A DNA stretch of 44,591 nt, from the NCBI GenBank assembly GCA_902551155.1, contig CACDBG010000012.1, forward strand, positions 1 to 44,591. The letters are read 5' to 3'. Shown here one piece after another: positions 36,017 through 44,341 of the stretch. The stretch is from an uncultured Verrucomicrobiota bacterium. Its GTDB lineage: Bacteria > Verrucomicrobiota > Verrucomicrobiia > Limisphaerales > UBA1100. The position numbers and the translations under genes are program-made. Position 1 is the stretch's first letter. Each line of letters starts with the position of its first letter. Under the pieces are notes generated by a model. It was not told the DNA's origin and did not search any database. It saw only the letters and a list, made by a program, of their open reading frames with translations.

Positions 36017-36092
36017 TGGTACCAGAGGAGGGACTTGAACCCCCGACAAATGGATTATGATCCCACTGCTCTACCGACTGAGCTACTCTGGC
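36017..36092 (-). tRNA. tRNA-Met (anticodon CAT)
   Basis: Read on the - strand, the 76-nt cloverleaf begins GCCAGAGTAGCTCAG, with acceptor stem GCCAGAG pairing with CTCTGGT (a terminal G-U pair), encoded ACCA, D arm GCTC...GAGC and T arm GGGGGTTCAAGTCCCTC. The anticodon stem is GTGGG/TCCAT and the loop ATCATAA, giving CAT. G1 pairs with U72 and the 29-31/39-41 pairs are not three G-C, so elongator Met is favoured over initiator. A lysidine-type tRNA-Ile2 cannot be fully excluded. Eight Ts follow the CCA on the - strand. Confidence 0.95.
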
Positions 36093-36105
36093 TCTCTTCG
36101 GGCTG

Positions 36106-36136
36106 ATTATCTGTTCAACAGCCCCGATTTTGTCAA
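36106..36136 (-). promoter_or_regulatory. Sigma-70-like promoter of tRNA-Met
   Basis: On the - strand a perfect TTGACA (36131-36136) is followed, after 19 nt, by GATAAT (36106-36111, five of six consensus bases). The predicted transcription start would fall just upstream of the tRNA 5' end at 36092. The 19-nt spacer is longer than the ideal 17. Confidence 0.6.
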
Positions 36137-36165
36137 ATAGTTTCGGTTTATAGGCGATATTATCA

Positions 36166-36171
36166 TATAAT
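36166..36171 (+). promoter_or_regulatory. Candidate -10 element for rpsO
   Basis: A perfect TATAAT lies 53 nt before the rpsO ATG on the + strand. The region 17 nt further upstream (around TCGGTT) is a poor -35, so the call rests on the -10 alone. It is divergent from the tRNA promoter in the same 131-nt gap. Confidence 0.4.
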
Positions 36172-36223
36172 ATCTCTTGCTAATGCTGAGCGGGTATTTT
36201 AGGTTGCGCCGCTGAAAAGATAA

Positions 36224-36484
36224 ATGGATAGGAAAGTAAAAGCTGAGACAATTTCTGAATTCGGTGTTCACGAGAAGGATACCGGTTCTGCTGACGTGCA
36301 AATTGCGGTTTTGAGCCGCCGTATTAAACATTTGGAGGGTCATCTTAGGGCCAACAAAAAGGATCGTCATTCCCGTCGAGGTCTCACCAATATGGTGAGT
36401 CGACGCAAGCGCCTGTTGCGCTATCTGCAAGGGAAGGATTCAAATCGTATGGTTGAGTTGAAGAAACAGCTCGGCATTCGTTAA
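36224..36484 (+). CDS. rpsO: 30S ribosomal protein S15
   Basis: S15 is the small-subunit primary-binding protein that contacts 16S rRNA helices 20-22. The 86 residues (family about 88-89) include '[27 protein letters not shown]', '[24 protein letters not shown]' and C-terminal 'LKKQLGIR', all canonical. The gene lies 172 nt upstream of pnp, the classical rpsO-pnp order. The intervening sequence (36485-36656) has no clear gene; in other bacteria RNase processing of this intergenic region controls pnp, but no particular stem could be assigned with confidence here. Confidence 0.97.
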   Translation: MDRKVKAETISEFGVHEKDTGSADVQIAVLSRRIKHLEGHLRANKKDRHSRRGLTNMVSRRKRLLRYLQGKDSNRMVELKKQLGIR

Positions 36485-36656
36485 GTCAGTTTCACTTTCC
36501 CGGGCTGCTGAAACGCCGTTTTTACACCCGGATTCCTAAAAATAATAATTGCGATGAAAAATGTCGCTGTAAATTTGGGTGATTTCATTCAGTGCCTCAC
36601 TAGGGGCCATGTATGAAGTTCCTCAAGTCAGCAGTGACTAAATCTAAATACTAATA

Positions 36657-39107
36657 ATGATTAAAGACCAAGTAACCGCCAAAGTTGGCGATAAAGAAAT
36701 CACCATCGGCAGTGGTAATATTACCAAGCAAGCTGATGGCACCGTAACAGTACAAATGGGAGAGACGATTGTAATGACCGCCGTTGTGGCGGCCACTAAA
36801 GGTCGTGAGGGGCAGGATTGGTTCCCATTGCAAGTGGATTATCGGGAGCGTGCTCATGCCGCCGGCCAAATCCCTGGAAATTATTTCCGTCGAGAAGGTC
36901 GTCCGAGTGATAAGGAAATACTTACTTGTAGGCTCACAGATCGTCCTATTAGGCCGCTCTTCAAAAAGGGCTGGTTCAATGAATGTCAGGTGTATGGCTT
37001 GCTGCTCAGCGCTGATGGTGAGAATGAGCCTGATGTGCTAAGTATTCTCGGGGCTTCTGCTGCGCTAATGGTAAGTGATATTCCCTGGGATGGACCTCTA
37101 GGGGCTGTGCGCGTAGGGAGAGTGAATGGCGAATTTGTTGCTAATCCAACTCATGAGGAAATGGCAGAGAGTGACCTTGACCTTCTTTATGTCGGTAACG
37201 AAACCGATGTGGTAATGTATGAAGGAGCTGCAGATCAGATTAAAGAGGAAGATTTTATTGCTGCTTTGAAATATGGTCAGGAATGTTGCTTGCCGCAGAT
37301 TGAAGCTCAAAAGGAGTTGGTTAAATTATGCGGAAAGGAAAAACGCGACATATCGGACCAATTGTTCGTTGTTCCGGATAAGATTTTCTCCAAGGCTGAG
37401 GAGCTTGGCGGAGGTGGTCGTATCGTAGAGGCTTTGCTTACGGTTGCCAAGTTAGAACGTGAGCGGAAAGTTGGAGCTATTAAAGATGAAGTGGCGGGTA
37501 AGTTGCGTGAAGAATTTGGTGAAGAAGAGGTGACTGATGCAGTGGTGGATCAAGCTTTTTACCACATTCAAAAGACGGCTCTGCGCGGCCTGATCCTTGA
37601 GCAGGGCAAACGGTTGGATGGTCGAGGGCTAGATGAATTGCGTTCAATCGAGTGTAAGGTAGGGGTTTTACCTCGCACTCATGGTTCGGCTCTATTTACT
37701 CGTGGGGAAACGCAAGCACTTGTTCTGACAACTCTCGGTACGACAGATTCTGCCCAGCGTTTTGATAGTTATACAGGAGGGGAAGACAGCAAGCAGTACA
37801 TGATGCATTATAACTTCCCCAATTATTCAGTCGGCGAGACAGGGCGAATTATGGGCCCAGGACGTCGTGAGGTTGGGCATGGTGCTTTGGCGGAAAGATC
37901 GCTTTTGGCGATGTTGCCTATTGATGATAATTACCCTTACGCAGTACGTCAGGTTTCTGAAATATTGGAATCCAATGGCTCTAGTTCCATGGCGACGGTC
38001 TGTGGAGGTAGTCTGTCACTCATGGATGCGGGGGTTGAAGTAAAGGGTGCCTGTGCCGGGATTAGTATAGGAATCTGCACTGATCTTGATGATGAGGGGA
38101 AAATCACCGATCATAAAATCCTTACTGACATTATGGGTTGGGAAGACGCATTCTGTGACATGGATTGTAAAATAGCTGGCTCTAAGGAAGGTATCACAGG
38201 TTTCCAGTTGGACCTTAAGCTCAAAGGCCTTCCAATGAATATTATGGAAGAAGCCATTGAGGCTGCTCGGAAATCCCGCCATGAAATCATCGATATTATG
38301 AATGAGACGATCAATGGGCCGGGGGAAATGAGTAAATACGCCCCGCGGATTACCCAGTTGAAGGTTGATCCAGATAAGATTGGAATGATTATAGGGCCGG
38401 GAGGCAAAAATATTAAAAGAATCGTCGAGGAGTCGGGTTGTGAAATTAATATCGAAGACGATGGCACGGTCAATGTTTACTCACTAAATCCGGAAGGCAT
38501 GCAGGTGGCAGTGGAGGAAATTGAGGGAATGACTGCTGAGCCAGAGGTGGGTCGTGTGTATGAGGGAACAGTTGTTTCTGTTAAGGACTTCGGCTGCTTT
38601 GTTGAGTTCCTGCCTGGCAAGGACGGTTTATGTCATATTAGTGAGCTATCTGATAAGCGCGTTGATAAAACCGAAGATGTTGCAAGAGAAGGTGACAGGA
38701 TGACTGTGAAGCTTATCGGGGTAGATGAACGTGGAAAAGTAAAGCTGTCTCGTAAAGCTGCTATGATTGAAAGCGGAGAAATAGAGGCGCCTGCAGAAGG
38801 AGAAGAGCCGAATGAGCCTAGAGCGGAACGTGAAGTAAGCGATGAAGAGCCCGAGGTAGGCAAGCTCTATCAGGGTACCGTTGTGACTGTAAAAGAATAT
38901 GGCGCTTTCGTCGAATTTCTCCCGGGACGTGATGGGTTGTGCCATGTGAGTGAACTGGCAACAGCCCGGGTTAAGAATGTTGAGGATATAGCTAAGGTTG
39001 GAGAAAAAATTTGGGTAAAACTCCTTGAGATAGATGAACGCGGCAAGGTTCGCTTATCTCGCAAGGCAGCGCTAGAGGAACGTGAGGCGGCTGAGGCGGG
39101 AGAGTAA
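36657..39107 (+). CDS. pnp: Polyribonucleotide nucleotidyltransferase with two S1 domains
   Basis: PNPase is the 3'-5' phosphorolytic exoribonuclease. The order is RNase PH-like 1 ('[34 protein letters not shown]'), helical linker, RNase PH-like 2 with catalytic Asp residues in '[15 protein letters not shown]', a KH domain ('[14 protein letters not shown]', about 576-589), then an S1 domain from about residue 630 and a second near-copy from about 733. The usual enzyme has one S1 and about 700 residues; this one has 816. An acidic linker ([18 protein letters not shown]) joins the two S1 domains. It is followed after 48 nt by lpxC-fabZ. Confidence 0.96.
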   Translation: MIKDQVTAKVGDKEITIGSGNITKQADGTVTVQMGETIVMTAVVAATKGREGQDWFPLQVDYRERAHAAGQIPGNYFRREGRPSDKEILTCRLTDRPIRPLFKKGWFNECQVYGLLLSADGENEPDVLSILGASAALMVSDIPWDGPLGAVRVGRVNGEFVANPTHEEMAESDLDLLYVGNETDVVMYEGAADQIKEEDFIAALKYGQECCLPQIEAQKELVKLCGKEKRDISDQLFVVPDKIFSKAEELGGGGRIVEALLTVAKLERERKVGAIKDEVAGKLREEFGEEEVTDAVVDQAFYHIQKTALRGLILEQGKRLDGRGLDELRSIECKVGVLPRTHGSALFTRGETQALVLTTLGTTDSAQRFDSYTGGEDSKQYMMHYNFPNYSVGETGRIMGPGRREVGHGALAERSLLAMLPIDDNYPYAVRQVSEILESNGSSSMATVCGGSLSLMDAGVEVKGACAGISIGICTDLDDEGKITDHKILTDIMGWEDAFCDMDCKIAGSKEGITGFQLDLKLKGLPMNIMEEAIEAARKSRHEIIDIMNETINGPGEMSKYAPRITQLKVDPDKIGMIIGPGGKNIKRIVEESGCEINIEDDGTVNVYSLNPEGMQVAVEEIEGMTAEPEVGRVYEGTVVSVKDFGCFVEFLPGKDGLCHISELSDKRVDKTEDVAREGDRMTVKLIGVDERGKVKLSRKAAMIESGEIEAPAEGEEPNEPRAEREVSDEEPEVGKLYQGTVVTVKEYGAFVEFLPGRDGLCHVSELATARVKNVEDIAKVGEKIWVKLLEIDERGKVRLSRKAALEEREAAEAGE

Positions 39108-39155
39108 ATATTATCGCGGCTTGCTTCAGAATCCTGCATTTAGTTAAATAATCTC

Positions 39156-39803
39156 GTGTTGAATCAGCAGACACTGGCTGGCCAAGCCAGCTTTAGTGGC
39201 ATTGGCCTGCATAGCGGCAATAAGGTGAAAATGACATTTTTACCTGCGCCGCCAAACCATGGGATATGTTTTCGCCGGGTCGATCTCGATGGGCAACCAG
39301 AGGTTGTCGCGTCGGTTGAGAATGTTTCGGAGACAAATCGATCTACCACGCTATCCAAGGGGAGTGTTAAACTTCACACTGTTGAACATGTGCTGGCTGC
39401 TTTCTCAGGGTTCGGGGTTGATAACGCAGTTGTGGAACTCGATGCGAACGAGCCGCCCATAGGTGACGGGAGCTCGGATCAGTTCTGTCAAATGATTGAG
39501 GAGGCAGGGGTCGTTGCTCAGGATGAACAACGTGAGGTGTATCTGCTTGAGGCTCCCATTGAGCTTCAGAGCGGAGAAACTCAAATGATGGCATTTCCTC
39601 ATGACCGCTTTAAGATTACCTGTACTAGTGCGGGTGAAAACGGGCGTTTCACTCAACTCTTTAGCTGTGAACTAAATTCAGACACGTGGCGTAATGAAAT
39701 TTCAAGGGCTCGTACATTTTGTTATTATGAAGAGATAGAGCACTTGTATAAAAATGGTATGATTAAAGGGGGGGGGGTTGGAAAATGCTGTAGTGATTCG
39801 TGA
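39156..39803 (+). CDS. lpxC: LpxC part of LpxC-FabZ fusion (5' part, interrupted by frameshift)
   Basis: This is the N-terminal part of UDP-3-O-acyl-GlcNAc deacetylase, the committed step of lipid A synthesis. It shows 'QTLAGQASFSGIGLHSGNKVKM', 'TVEHVLAAFSGFGVDNAVVELD' (zinc ligand His) and 'EISRARTFCYYEEIEHLYKNGMIKGGG'. After a run of ten Gs the frame reads VGKCCSDS and stops at 39803, whereas the expected continuation 'LENAVVIRDD' is in the next frame. The other zinc ligands lie after the shift, so this piece alone would be inactive. Removing one G restores a single 453-residue fusion. It is probably a sequencing error or a slippage site, not a dead gene. Confidence 0.9.
   Translation: MLNQQTLAGQASFSGIGLHSGNKVKMTFLPAPPNHGICFRRVDLDGQPEVVASVENVSETNRSTTLSKGSVKLHTVEHVLAAFSGFGVDNAVVELDANEPPIGDGSSDQFCQMIEEAGVVAQDEQREVYLLEAPIELQSGETQMMAFPHDRFKITCTSAGENGRFTQLFSCELNSDTWRNEISRARTFCYYEEIEHLYKNGMIKGGGVGKCCSDS
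39768..39777 (+). other. G10 homopolymer at the lpxC-fabZ frameshift
   Basis: Ten consecutive Gs follow ATTAAA within lpxC. Nine Gs would read I-K-G-G-G-L-E-N-A-V-V, matching the family; ten put the 3' half out of frame. Such runs are hot spots for base-call errors and for transcriptional or replication slippage. Confidence 0.95.
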
Positions 39804-40518
39804 TGATGCAGTTCTTACCAATGAGCCTCTAAGGTATGCCAACGAATTTGTTCGCCATAAGATTCTCGATATAATAGGCGACCTCTCTTTGATGGGTAGG
39901 CCGATCGGTGCTCATATTGTTGCTGTAAAGCCAAGTCATGCTGCAAATTGCGAGATGGCTCGAAGGATTTTATCCCAGAGTAGGAAGTCTAAGGAGGTTG
40001 CTGAAACTTTTGCGCCTCCTCCTGAAAAAGAACGTTTAGCTAAAGTGGCGGTGGAGGAAAAAGCCCGTGAATCGATCGTTCAGGATGGTGCAATTTTGGA
40101 TGTAAACCATATAATGAAAGTGTTGCCGCATCGGTTTCCTTTCCTAATGGTGGATCGGGTTACCTTGATTGAAGGCAGTCACATCGTTGCTCAAAAAAAT
40201 ATCAGTATTAATGAACCTTACTTTGAAGGACATTTCCCTAATCATCCAATAATGCCGGGAGTGTTACAATTAGAGGCGATTGCGCAGGTTGCAGGTGTTT
40301 TAATGCTTAAAAAAGCCGAGAACATAGGAAAACTTGCTTATTTCATGGCTGCCGAAAACGTAAAATGGCGTAAACCAGTGCTTCCCGGTGACGTGCTTAC
40401 CATTGACGTGGAACTGACGAAATCACGGGGTAAAATCGGAAAGGCGATTGGTAAATGTTTTGTGGATGGGGCACAAGTTAGTGAGGCATTAGTCACATTC
40501 ATGCTAGTTGATTCCTGA
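39778..40518 (+). CDS. fabZ: 3' part of LpxC-FabZ fusion: LpxC C-terminus plus 3-hydroxyacyl-ACP dehydratase
   Basis: Residues 1-70 finish LpxC ('EFVRHKILDIIGDLSLMGRPIGAHIVAVKPSHAAN', with zinc-ligand His and Asp plus the catalytic-region His). A charged linker follows, then the FabZ hot-dog domain: 'ILDVNHIMKVLPHRFPFLMVDRVT', 'GHFPNHPIMPGVLQLEAIAQVAG' (catalytic His and Glu) and 'KWRKPVLPGDVLTIDVELTK'. FabZ dehydrates 3-hydroxyacyl-ACP; LpxC-FabZ fusions are known from Bacteroidota and related groups. The track's TTG start is an artefact of the frameshift; there is no natural start here. It is followed after 2 nt by lpxA. Confidence 0.92.
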   Translation: MENAVVIRDDAVLTNEPLRYANEFVRHKILDIIGDLSLMGRPIGAHIVAVKPSHAANCEMARRILSQSRKSKEVAETFAPPPEKERLAKVAVEEKARESIVQDGAILDVNHIMKVLPHRFPFLMVDRVTLIEGSHIVAQKNISINEPYFEGHFPNHPIMPGVLQLEAIAQVAGVLMLKKAENIGKLAYFMAAENVKWRKPVLPGDVLTIDVELTKSRGKIGKAIGKCFVDGAQVSEALVTFMLVDS

Positions 40519-40520
40519 GA

Positions 40521-41297
40521 ATGATGAGCGAAATTCATTCTACCGCTATCATTGAAGATGGTGCACAGATTGGTGATGAATGCAAAATTGGACCCTATTG
40601 TGTTATTGGACCCAATGTGACACTGGGATCAGGATGCAATCTGCACTCTCATGTAGTGATCGATGGCCGCACTGAAATTGGCGAGGGTAATGAGTTTTAT
40701 CCGTTTTGCTCAATTGGTCTCAAGACTCAGGATTTGAAGTGGAAAGATGGGGATTCAGGCACGGAAATAGGTTCCAATAACACATTCAGGGAGTATGTAA
40801 CGGTACATAGTGCAACTGGCGATGGGGATGTTACGGTTATCGGATCACACAATAATTTATTGGCTTACACGCACGTTGCCCACGATTGTCGGTTGGGTGA
40901 CCATATTATTATTTCCAATGTAGGTACCCTAGCCGGGCACGTAATAGTGGAAGATCGAGCAATTATCGGTGGCTTGGCAGCGGTGCATCAATTTTGCCGT
41001 ATTGGAACAATGTCAATTATAGGCGGCTGCAGTAAGGTTGTGCAGGATGTTCCGCCCTATATGATGGCTGATGGTAATCCGGCTTCAACGCGTGCTTTGA
41101 ACAAGGAAGGGCTTAAGCGTAATAATATAACTGACGAAACGCAGAGCGCATTAAAGCAGGCGCATAAGATATTATTTCGAGAAAACCTCACAATGGCCGT
41201 TGCCGTGGAAAAAGTAAGGTCTGAGGTTGCAGATTGTCCTCAGTTAGACCATCTGTTGAGTTTTATAGAATCCAGTGAGCGCGGCATTGCGAAGTAG
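40521..41297 (+). CDS. lpxA: UDP-N-acetylglucosamine acyltransferase LpxA
   Basis: LpxA is the first enzyme of lipid A biosynthesis, transferring a 3-hydroxyacyl chain from ACP to UDP-GlcNAc. The 258 residues begin with left-handed beta-helix hexapeptide repeats ('IIEDGAQIGDECKIGPYCVIGPNVTLG'), the catalytic His is in 'THVAHDCRLGDH', and 'HQFCRIGTMSIIGGCSKVVQDVPPYMMADGNPA' is diagnostic. The C-terminal helical domain is normal. The start may be 40521 or 40524 (two adjacent ATGs). It directly follows lpxC-fabZ, so acyl-ACP supply, deacetylase and acyltransferase are co-expressed. Confidence 0.97.
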   Translation: MMSEIHSTAIIEDGAQIGDECKIGPYCVIGPNVTLGSGCNLHSHVVIDGRTEIGEGNEFYPFCSIGLKTQDLKWKDGDSGTEIGSNNTFREYVTVHSATGDGDVTVIGSHNNLLAYTHVAHDCRLGDHIIISNVGTLAGHVIVEDRAIIGGLAAVHQFCRIGTMSIIGGCSKVVQDVPPYMMADGNPASTRALNKEGLKRNNITDETQSALKQAHKILFRENLTMAVAVEKVRSEVADCPQLDHLLSFIESSERGIAK

Positions 41298-41362
41298 AAT
41301 GAAAGTGGAAACTGTAAGGATTATTTTTGTTCATTTTCCTAAAAATTGAAACGCAATTTGGG

Positions 41363-42163
41363 TTACAAATTCACCATTGCTTTTTCTAATTTGGTGAAAG
41401 TGCAGTAACTGTGATAGCCGCATTTTTTTGCTAGATTTACTGCTTCATCCAAGTTTAGGCCAACTTCATGGGGTGCGTGAGCGTCAGAGCCAAAAGAGAT
41501 TTGAACGTTGTGTGATCTGGCAAGTTTCAAAAATTCGATGTTAGGGTATATTTCTTTACAGTCTTTTCGTAGTCCGGCTGTATTTAATTCAATACAGGTA
41601 TGTGTTGCTTCGCATGCAGTGAGGAAGGATGAGTAGAGGTTGGAGCAATCATGCTTTGGGTAGTGGCCGAATTTTTTAGGGAGATCCGGATGGCCGATGA
41701 TTTGAAATAAGCCAGAGGCTGCGGCACGTGTTAGTAGGTCAAAGTATTCTGACCACACCTCATCAGCTGAGCGCTTGTCCCACTCTTTAATATGCTTTGG
41801 ATTATCAAAATCCCATTTGCCGGAGATGTAATGCACTGAGCCTATAAAATAATCCCACTCATGGTTTTCAGCCATTTTTTTTATCCAAGGTTCATGGCCG
41901 GAAATAAAGTCAACTTCAAGGCCAAGTCGAATGGGCAGGGCGGGGTAGGTGTCACGTGCATGTTCCACTTTCTCGACGTACTTTGTTAACTCAGATGAAA
42001 GCATGCGCCAGTCGTCCTGATCATCATGTTCTACGGGTGAATGATCGCTAAAGCCAATCTCTGGTAGATTTAGTTCCAGTGCGCGTGCGGCATATTCGAC
42101 AGGCTCACCCTTTGCGTGTCGGCAAAGGGGCGTATGCATGTGGTAATCAGCAGGTAGAGCCAT
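41363..42163 (-). CDS. hisJ: PHP-type histidinol-phosphatase (HisJ/HisK family)
   Basis: This 266-residue PHP-domain phosphoesterase probably dephosphorylates histidinol phosphate in histidine synthesis. Metal-binding motifs are 'DYHMHTPLCRHAKGEPVEYAARA', 'GFSDHSPV', 'GSVHYIS', 'IGHPDLPKKF' and 'SFGSDAHAPHEVG', with a final 'KLEKAMVNL'. The 'CRHA.G' opening is typical of HisJ and distinguishes it from PHP domains of polymerases. No other his gene is nearby. It converges on lpxA (65-nt gap) and is divergent from purA, sharing a 125-nt intergenic region. Confidence 0.9.
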   Translation of the reverse strand: MALPADYHMHTPLCRHAKGEPVEYAARALELNLPEIGFSDHSPVEHDDQDDWRMLSSELTKYVEKVEHARDTYPALPIRLGLEVDFISGHEPWIKKMAENHEWDYFIGSVHYISGKWDFDNPKHIKEWDKRSADEVWSEYFDLLTRAAASGLFQIIGHPDLPKKFGHYPKHDCSNLYSSFLTACEATHTCIELNTAGLRKDCKEIYPNIEFLKLARSHNVQISFGSDAHAPHEVGLNLDEAVNLAKKCGYHSYCTFTKLEKAMVNL

Positions 42164-42207
42164 AGGCGGAGGATAGCCATCAAATCGTCATTCGTGAAGG
42201 GATTTGA

Positions 42208-42236
42208 TTGACATGAATATGCCAGAATTTCATTAT
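42208..42236 (+). promoter_or_regulatory. Sigma-70-like promoter of purA-uppS-cdsA
   Basis: A perfect TTGACA (42208-42213), a 17-nt spacer and CATTAT (42231-42236, four of six consensus bases) lie 52 nt before the ATG at 42289. The predicted transcription start is near 42243, giving a leader of about 45 nt that holds the two overlapping hairpins. Confidence 0.65.
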
Positions 42237-42241
42237 CCGCA

Positions 42242-42264
42242 GGCAAATCCCAATGGTATTTGCC
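42242..42264 (+). promoter_or_regulatory. Upstream hairpin in the purA leader, possible antiterminator
   Basis: GGCAAAT (42242-42248) pairs with ATTTGCC (42258-42264), a perfect 7-bp stem around a 9-nt loop. Its 3' arm shares 42262-42264 with the 5' arm of the terminator hairpin that follows, so the two full stems cannot form together. It begins at about the predicted transcription start, which weakens the idea if the start lies slightly downstream. Confidence 0.4.
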
Positions 42265-42288
42265 CCGCAAGGCGGGGCTTTTTGTTTT
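42262..42288 (+). terminator. Intrinsic terminator directly before purA ATG, probable attenuator
   Basis: GCCCCGC, loop AAG, GCGGGGC forms a perfect 7-bp GC-rich stem followed by TTTTTGTTTT, a textbook intrinsic terminator. The T-run ends exactly where the ATG at 42289 begins. No upstream + strand gene is close enough to need a terminator here: lpxA ends about 960 nt before, with the opposing hisJ between. It therefore most likely acts on the purA transcript itself. Confidence 0.75.
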
Positions 42289-43557
42289 ATGGCTAATACA
42301 ATTTTGATAGGGGCGCAGTGGGGCGACGAAGGCAAGGGTAAGATCATCGATGTGCTCACCGAGAAGGCAGATCTAGTTGTTCGTAGCCAGGGTGGAGCCA
42401 ATGCAGGGCACACGGTTCGCGTGGGGGCTAATGAATATATATTACACCTAATTCCGTCGGGGATTTTGCGTAGGAGCAAAGTGTGCCTGATTGGAAATGG
42501 TGTAGTAATTAACCCTATCTCACTGGTTAAGGAGCTTGATGGGCTCAGAAAGAAAAAAGTCAGCGTTAAGGGTCGGCTTTTTATCAGTGATAAAGCACAT
42601 GTGGTAATGCCTTATCATAGTGAACTTGAATCCTGTGCCGAACGTTTGAAAGGCAAAAACAAAATCGGGACCACTCTCCGTGGGATTGGCCCCGCTTATG
42701 GTGATAAAATTGCCCGCACGGGACTACGGATGGCTGACTTAATTAACGTACAGCGCTTCGAAAGCCAATTGCGTAAACGGGTTCGGGATGCAAACCGACT
42801 GATCAAGGCATTAGGAGGTAAGCCGATTTCATTCAAGGCAATATATGGTGAATATTGTAGTGCGGCAAGGCGGTTGAAGCCATTTGTGGCAAATACCACT
42901 GGGATGCTGCACGAGGCGTTGGAAAAGGATAAAGAGATTTTATTTGAGGGAGCTCAGGGAACATATCTGGACATTGATCAAGGAACTTATCCGTTTGTTA
43001 CATCTTCGAATACAACTTCTGGGGGCGCATGTACCGGTTCAGGAATGCCACCCAATAAGGTTGATCATGTCATGGGTGTTATTAAGGCTTATACGACCCG
43101 GGTGGGTAGCGGACCGTTCCCTACTGAGGATGATGCGATTGGTGATATGCTCCATAATATGGGCAGGGAATTTGGGGCTACCACAGGGAGGCCTCGTAGG
43201 TGTGGTTGGTTTGATGCGGTGGCGACTCGCCAGGCCGCACAGGTAAACGGGATAGATCAGTTGGCGGTAACAAATATTGACGGGCTGGACAAGCTTTCTG
43301 AAATACGTGTTTGCACCGCATACCGTTTGCGCGGAAGAACAATAGATTACGTTCCTACAGTATCCGAGGATATTGAACAGCTTAAGCCGGTGTACGAGAC
43401 TTTCCCGGGGTGGTTAACTGATACGACCCAATCAAAAAGTTGGGTGGATCTTCCTGTTAATGCAAGGAAATATCTAAATGCCATTTCAAATTTGATTAGA
43501 GCTAAGATAGTAATCGCATCAGTAGGCCCGGCTAGGAATCAGACCATATTCAGGTGA
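42289..43557 (+). CDS. purA: Adenylosuccinate synthetase
   Basis: PurA joins IMP and aspartate using GTP in AMP synthesis. From the ATG at 42289 (MANTILIGAQWGDEGKGK) it has 422 residues, normal for the family. Motifs are GDEGKGK (P-loop-like), 'GGANAGHTV', 'GTTLRGIGPAYGDK', 'FEGAQGTYLDID' and 'TSSNTTSGGACTGSG'. The track start at 42253 adds MVFAPQGGAFCF, encoded by the terminator hairpin. The 42289 ATG has no Shine-Dalgarno (only T-run upstream), while AGG at 42241-42243 precedes 42253, so the start is not settled. It overlaps uppS by 4 nt. Confidence 0.95.
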   Translation: MANTILIGAQWGDEGKGKIIDVLTEKADLVVRSQGGANAGHTVRVGANEYILHLIPSGILRRSKVCLIGNGVVINPISLVKELDGLRKKKVSVKGRLFISDKAHVVMPYHSELESCAERLKGKNKIGTTLRGIGPAYGDKIARTGLRMADLINVQRFESQLRKRVRDANRLIKALGGKPISFKAIYGEYCSAARRLKPFVANTTGMLHEALEKDKEILFEGAQGTYLDIDQGTYPFVTSSNTTSGGACTGSGMPPNKVDHVMGVIKAYTTRVGSGPFPTEDDAIGDMLHNMGREFGATTGRPRRCGWFDAVATRQAAQVNGIDQLAVTNIDGLDKLSEIRVCTAYRLRGRTIDYVPTVSEDIEQLKPVYETFPGWLTDTTQSKSWVDLPVNARKYLNAISNLIRAKIVIASVGPARNQTIFR

Positions 43558-44291
43558 GTGTTCGAACTTCCAAGCTTAGTGCTGTGGCGCAAGAATTATT
43601 GCCACATCATGTTGCTGTGATCATGGATGGTAACGGCCGGTGGGCCAATGAAAAGGGGCTGCCTAGGGCGGAGGGGCACCGTCGCGGTGCAGAGTCAGCT
43701 AAAGCAATAACTAGGGTTGCTTCTGATTTAGGCATTCGTTATCTGACCTTGTATACTTTTTCAACTGAAAATTGGAATCGCCCCAAAATGGAAATCGACG
43801 CCATTATGAGGTATTTGGTATACTACTTGAAAAAAGAGACGCCAGAATTAAATAAGCACAATGTAAGATTAGAGGTTATCGGTCAGTTATATAGGCTTCC
43901 TGAGAAGGTTCAGGATCAAATAGCCAAATCAAAACGGGAACTATCGAAGAATACGGGATTAACATTAGTGCTTGCTCTGAATTATGGATCTCGTGCTGAA
44001 ATTGTTGAGGCAGCACGAAATATCGGAGAGAAGATCCGATCGGGAGAATTATCTCCGGAGGATATAGATGAAACTTTAATAGGCATGCATCTTTATACGA
44101 GCCAGGTTCCTGACCCCGATTTGTTAATACGCACTAGCGGTGAGGTGCGATTGAGTAATTTCTTGCTCTGGCAAATTTCTTATTCAGAAATAGTGGTTAC
44201 TCAGGTGTTATGGCCGAATTTTAGAAAGGCCGCATTTTTTGACGCGTTGGAGGAATATGCAAAACGGCATAGGAGGTTCGGTAAGATATAG
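43554..44291 (+). CDS. uppS: Isoprenyl transferase (undecaprenyl diphosphate synthase family)
   Basis: This cis-prenyltransferase makes the C55 lipid carrier for peptidoglycan and LPS. The 245 residues show 'HHVAVIMDGNGRWANEKGLPRAEGHRRGAE' (with the catalytic Asp), 'LTLYTFSTENWNRP', 'ALNYGSRAEI' and 'DLLIRTSGEVRLSNFLLWQISYSEI', all diagnostic. The start is GTG, overlapping the purA stop as GTGA, so translation is coupled. cdsA follows after 50 nt, as in many uppS-cdsA operons. Confidence 0.96.
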   Translation: MSVRTSKLSAVAQELLPHHVAVIMDGNGRWANEKGLPRAEGHRRGAESAKAITRVASDLGIRYLTLYTFSTENWNRPKMEIDAIMRYLVYYLKKETPELNKHNVRLEVIGQLYRLPEKVQDQIAKSKRELSKNTGLTLVLALNYGSRAEIVEAARNIGEKIRSGELSPEDIDETLIGMHLYTSQVPDPDLLIRTSGEVRLSNFLLWQISYSEIVVTQVLWPNFRKAAFFDALEEYAKRHRRFGKI

Positions 44292-44341
44292 TTTATATCT
44301 ATGACTGAGTAATTGCTCATTAAAATTATAATTTCAACTCC

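Noticed and set aside
35924-36106. 60-aa ORF on the + strand reading KWYQRRDLNPRQMDYDPTALPTELL
   Set aside because: It is the antisense translation of the tRNA-Met gene, a well-known false ORF pattern.
41298-41362. Short AT-rich inverted repeat (AAATTG/CAATTT) between lpxA and hisJ as a terminator
   Set aside because: Only six A/T-rich pairs; could arise by chance, although T-runs flank it.
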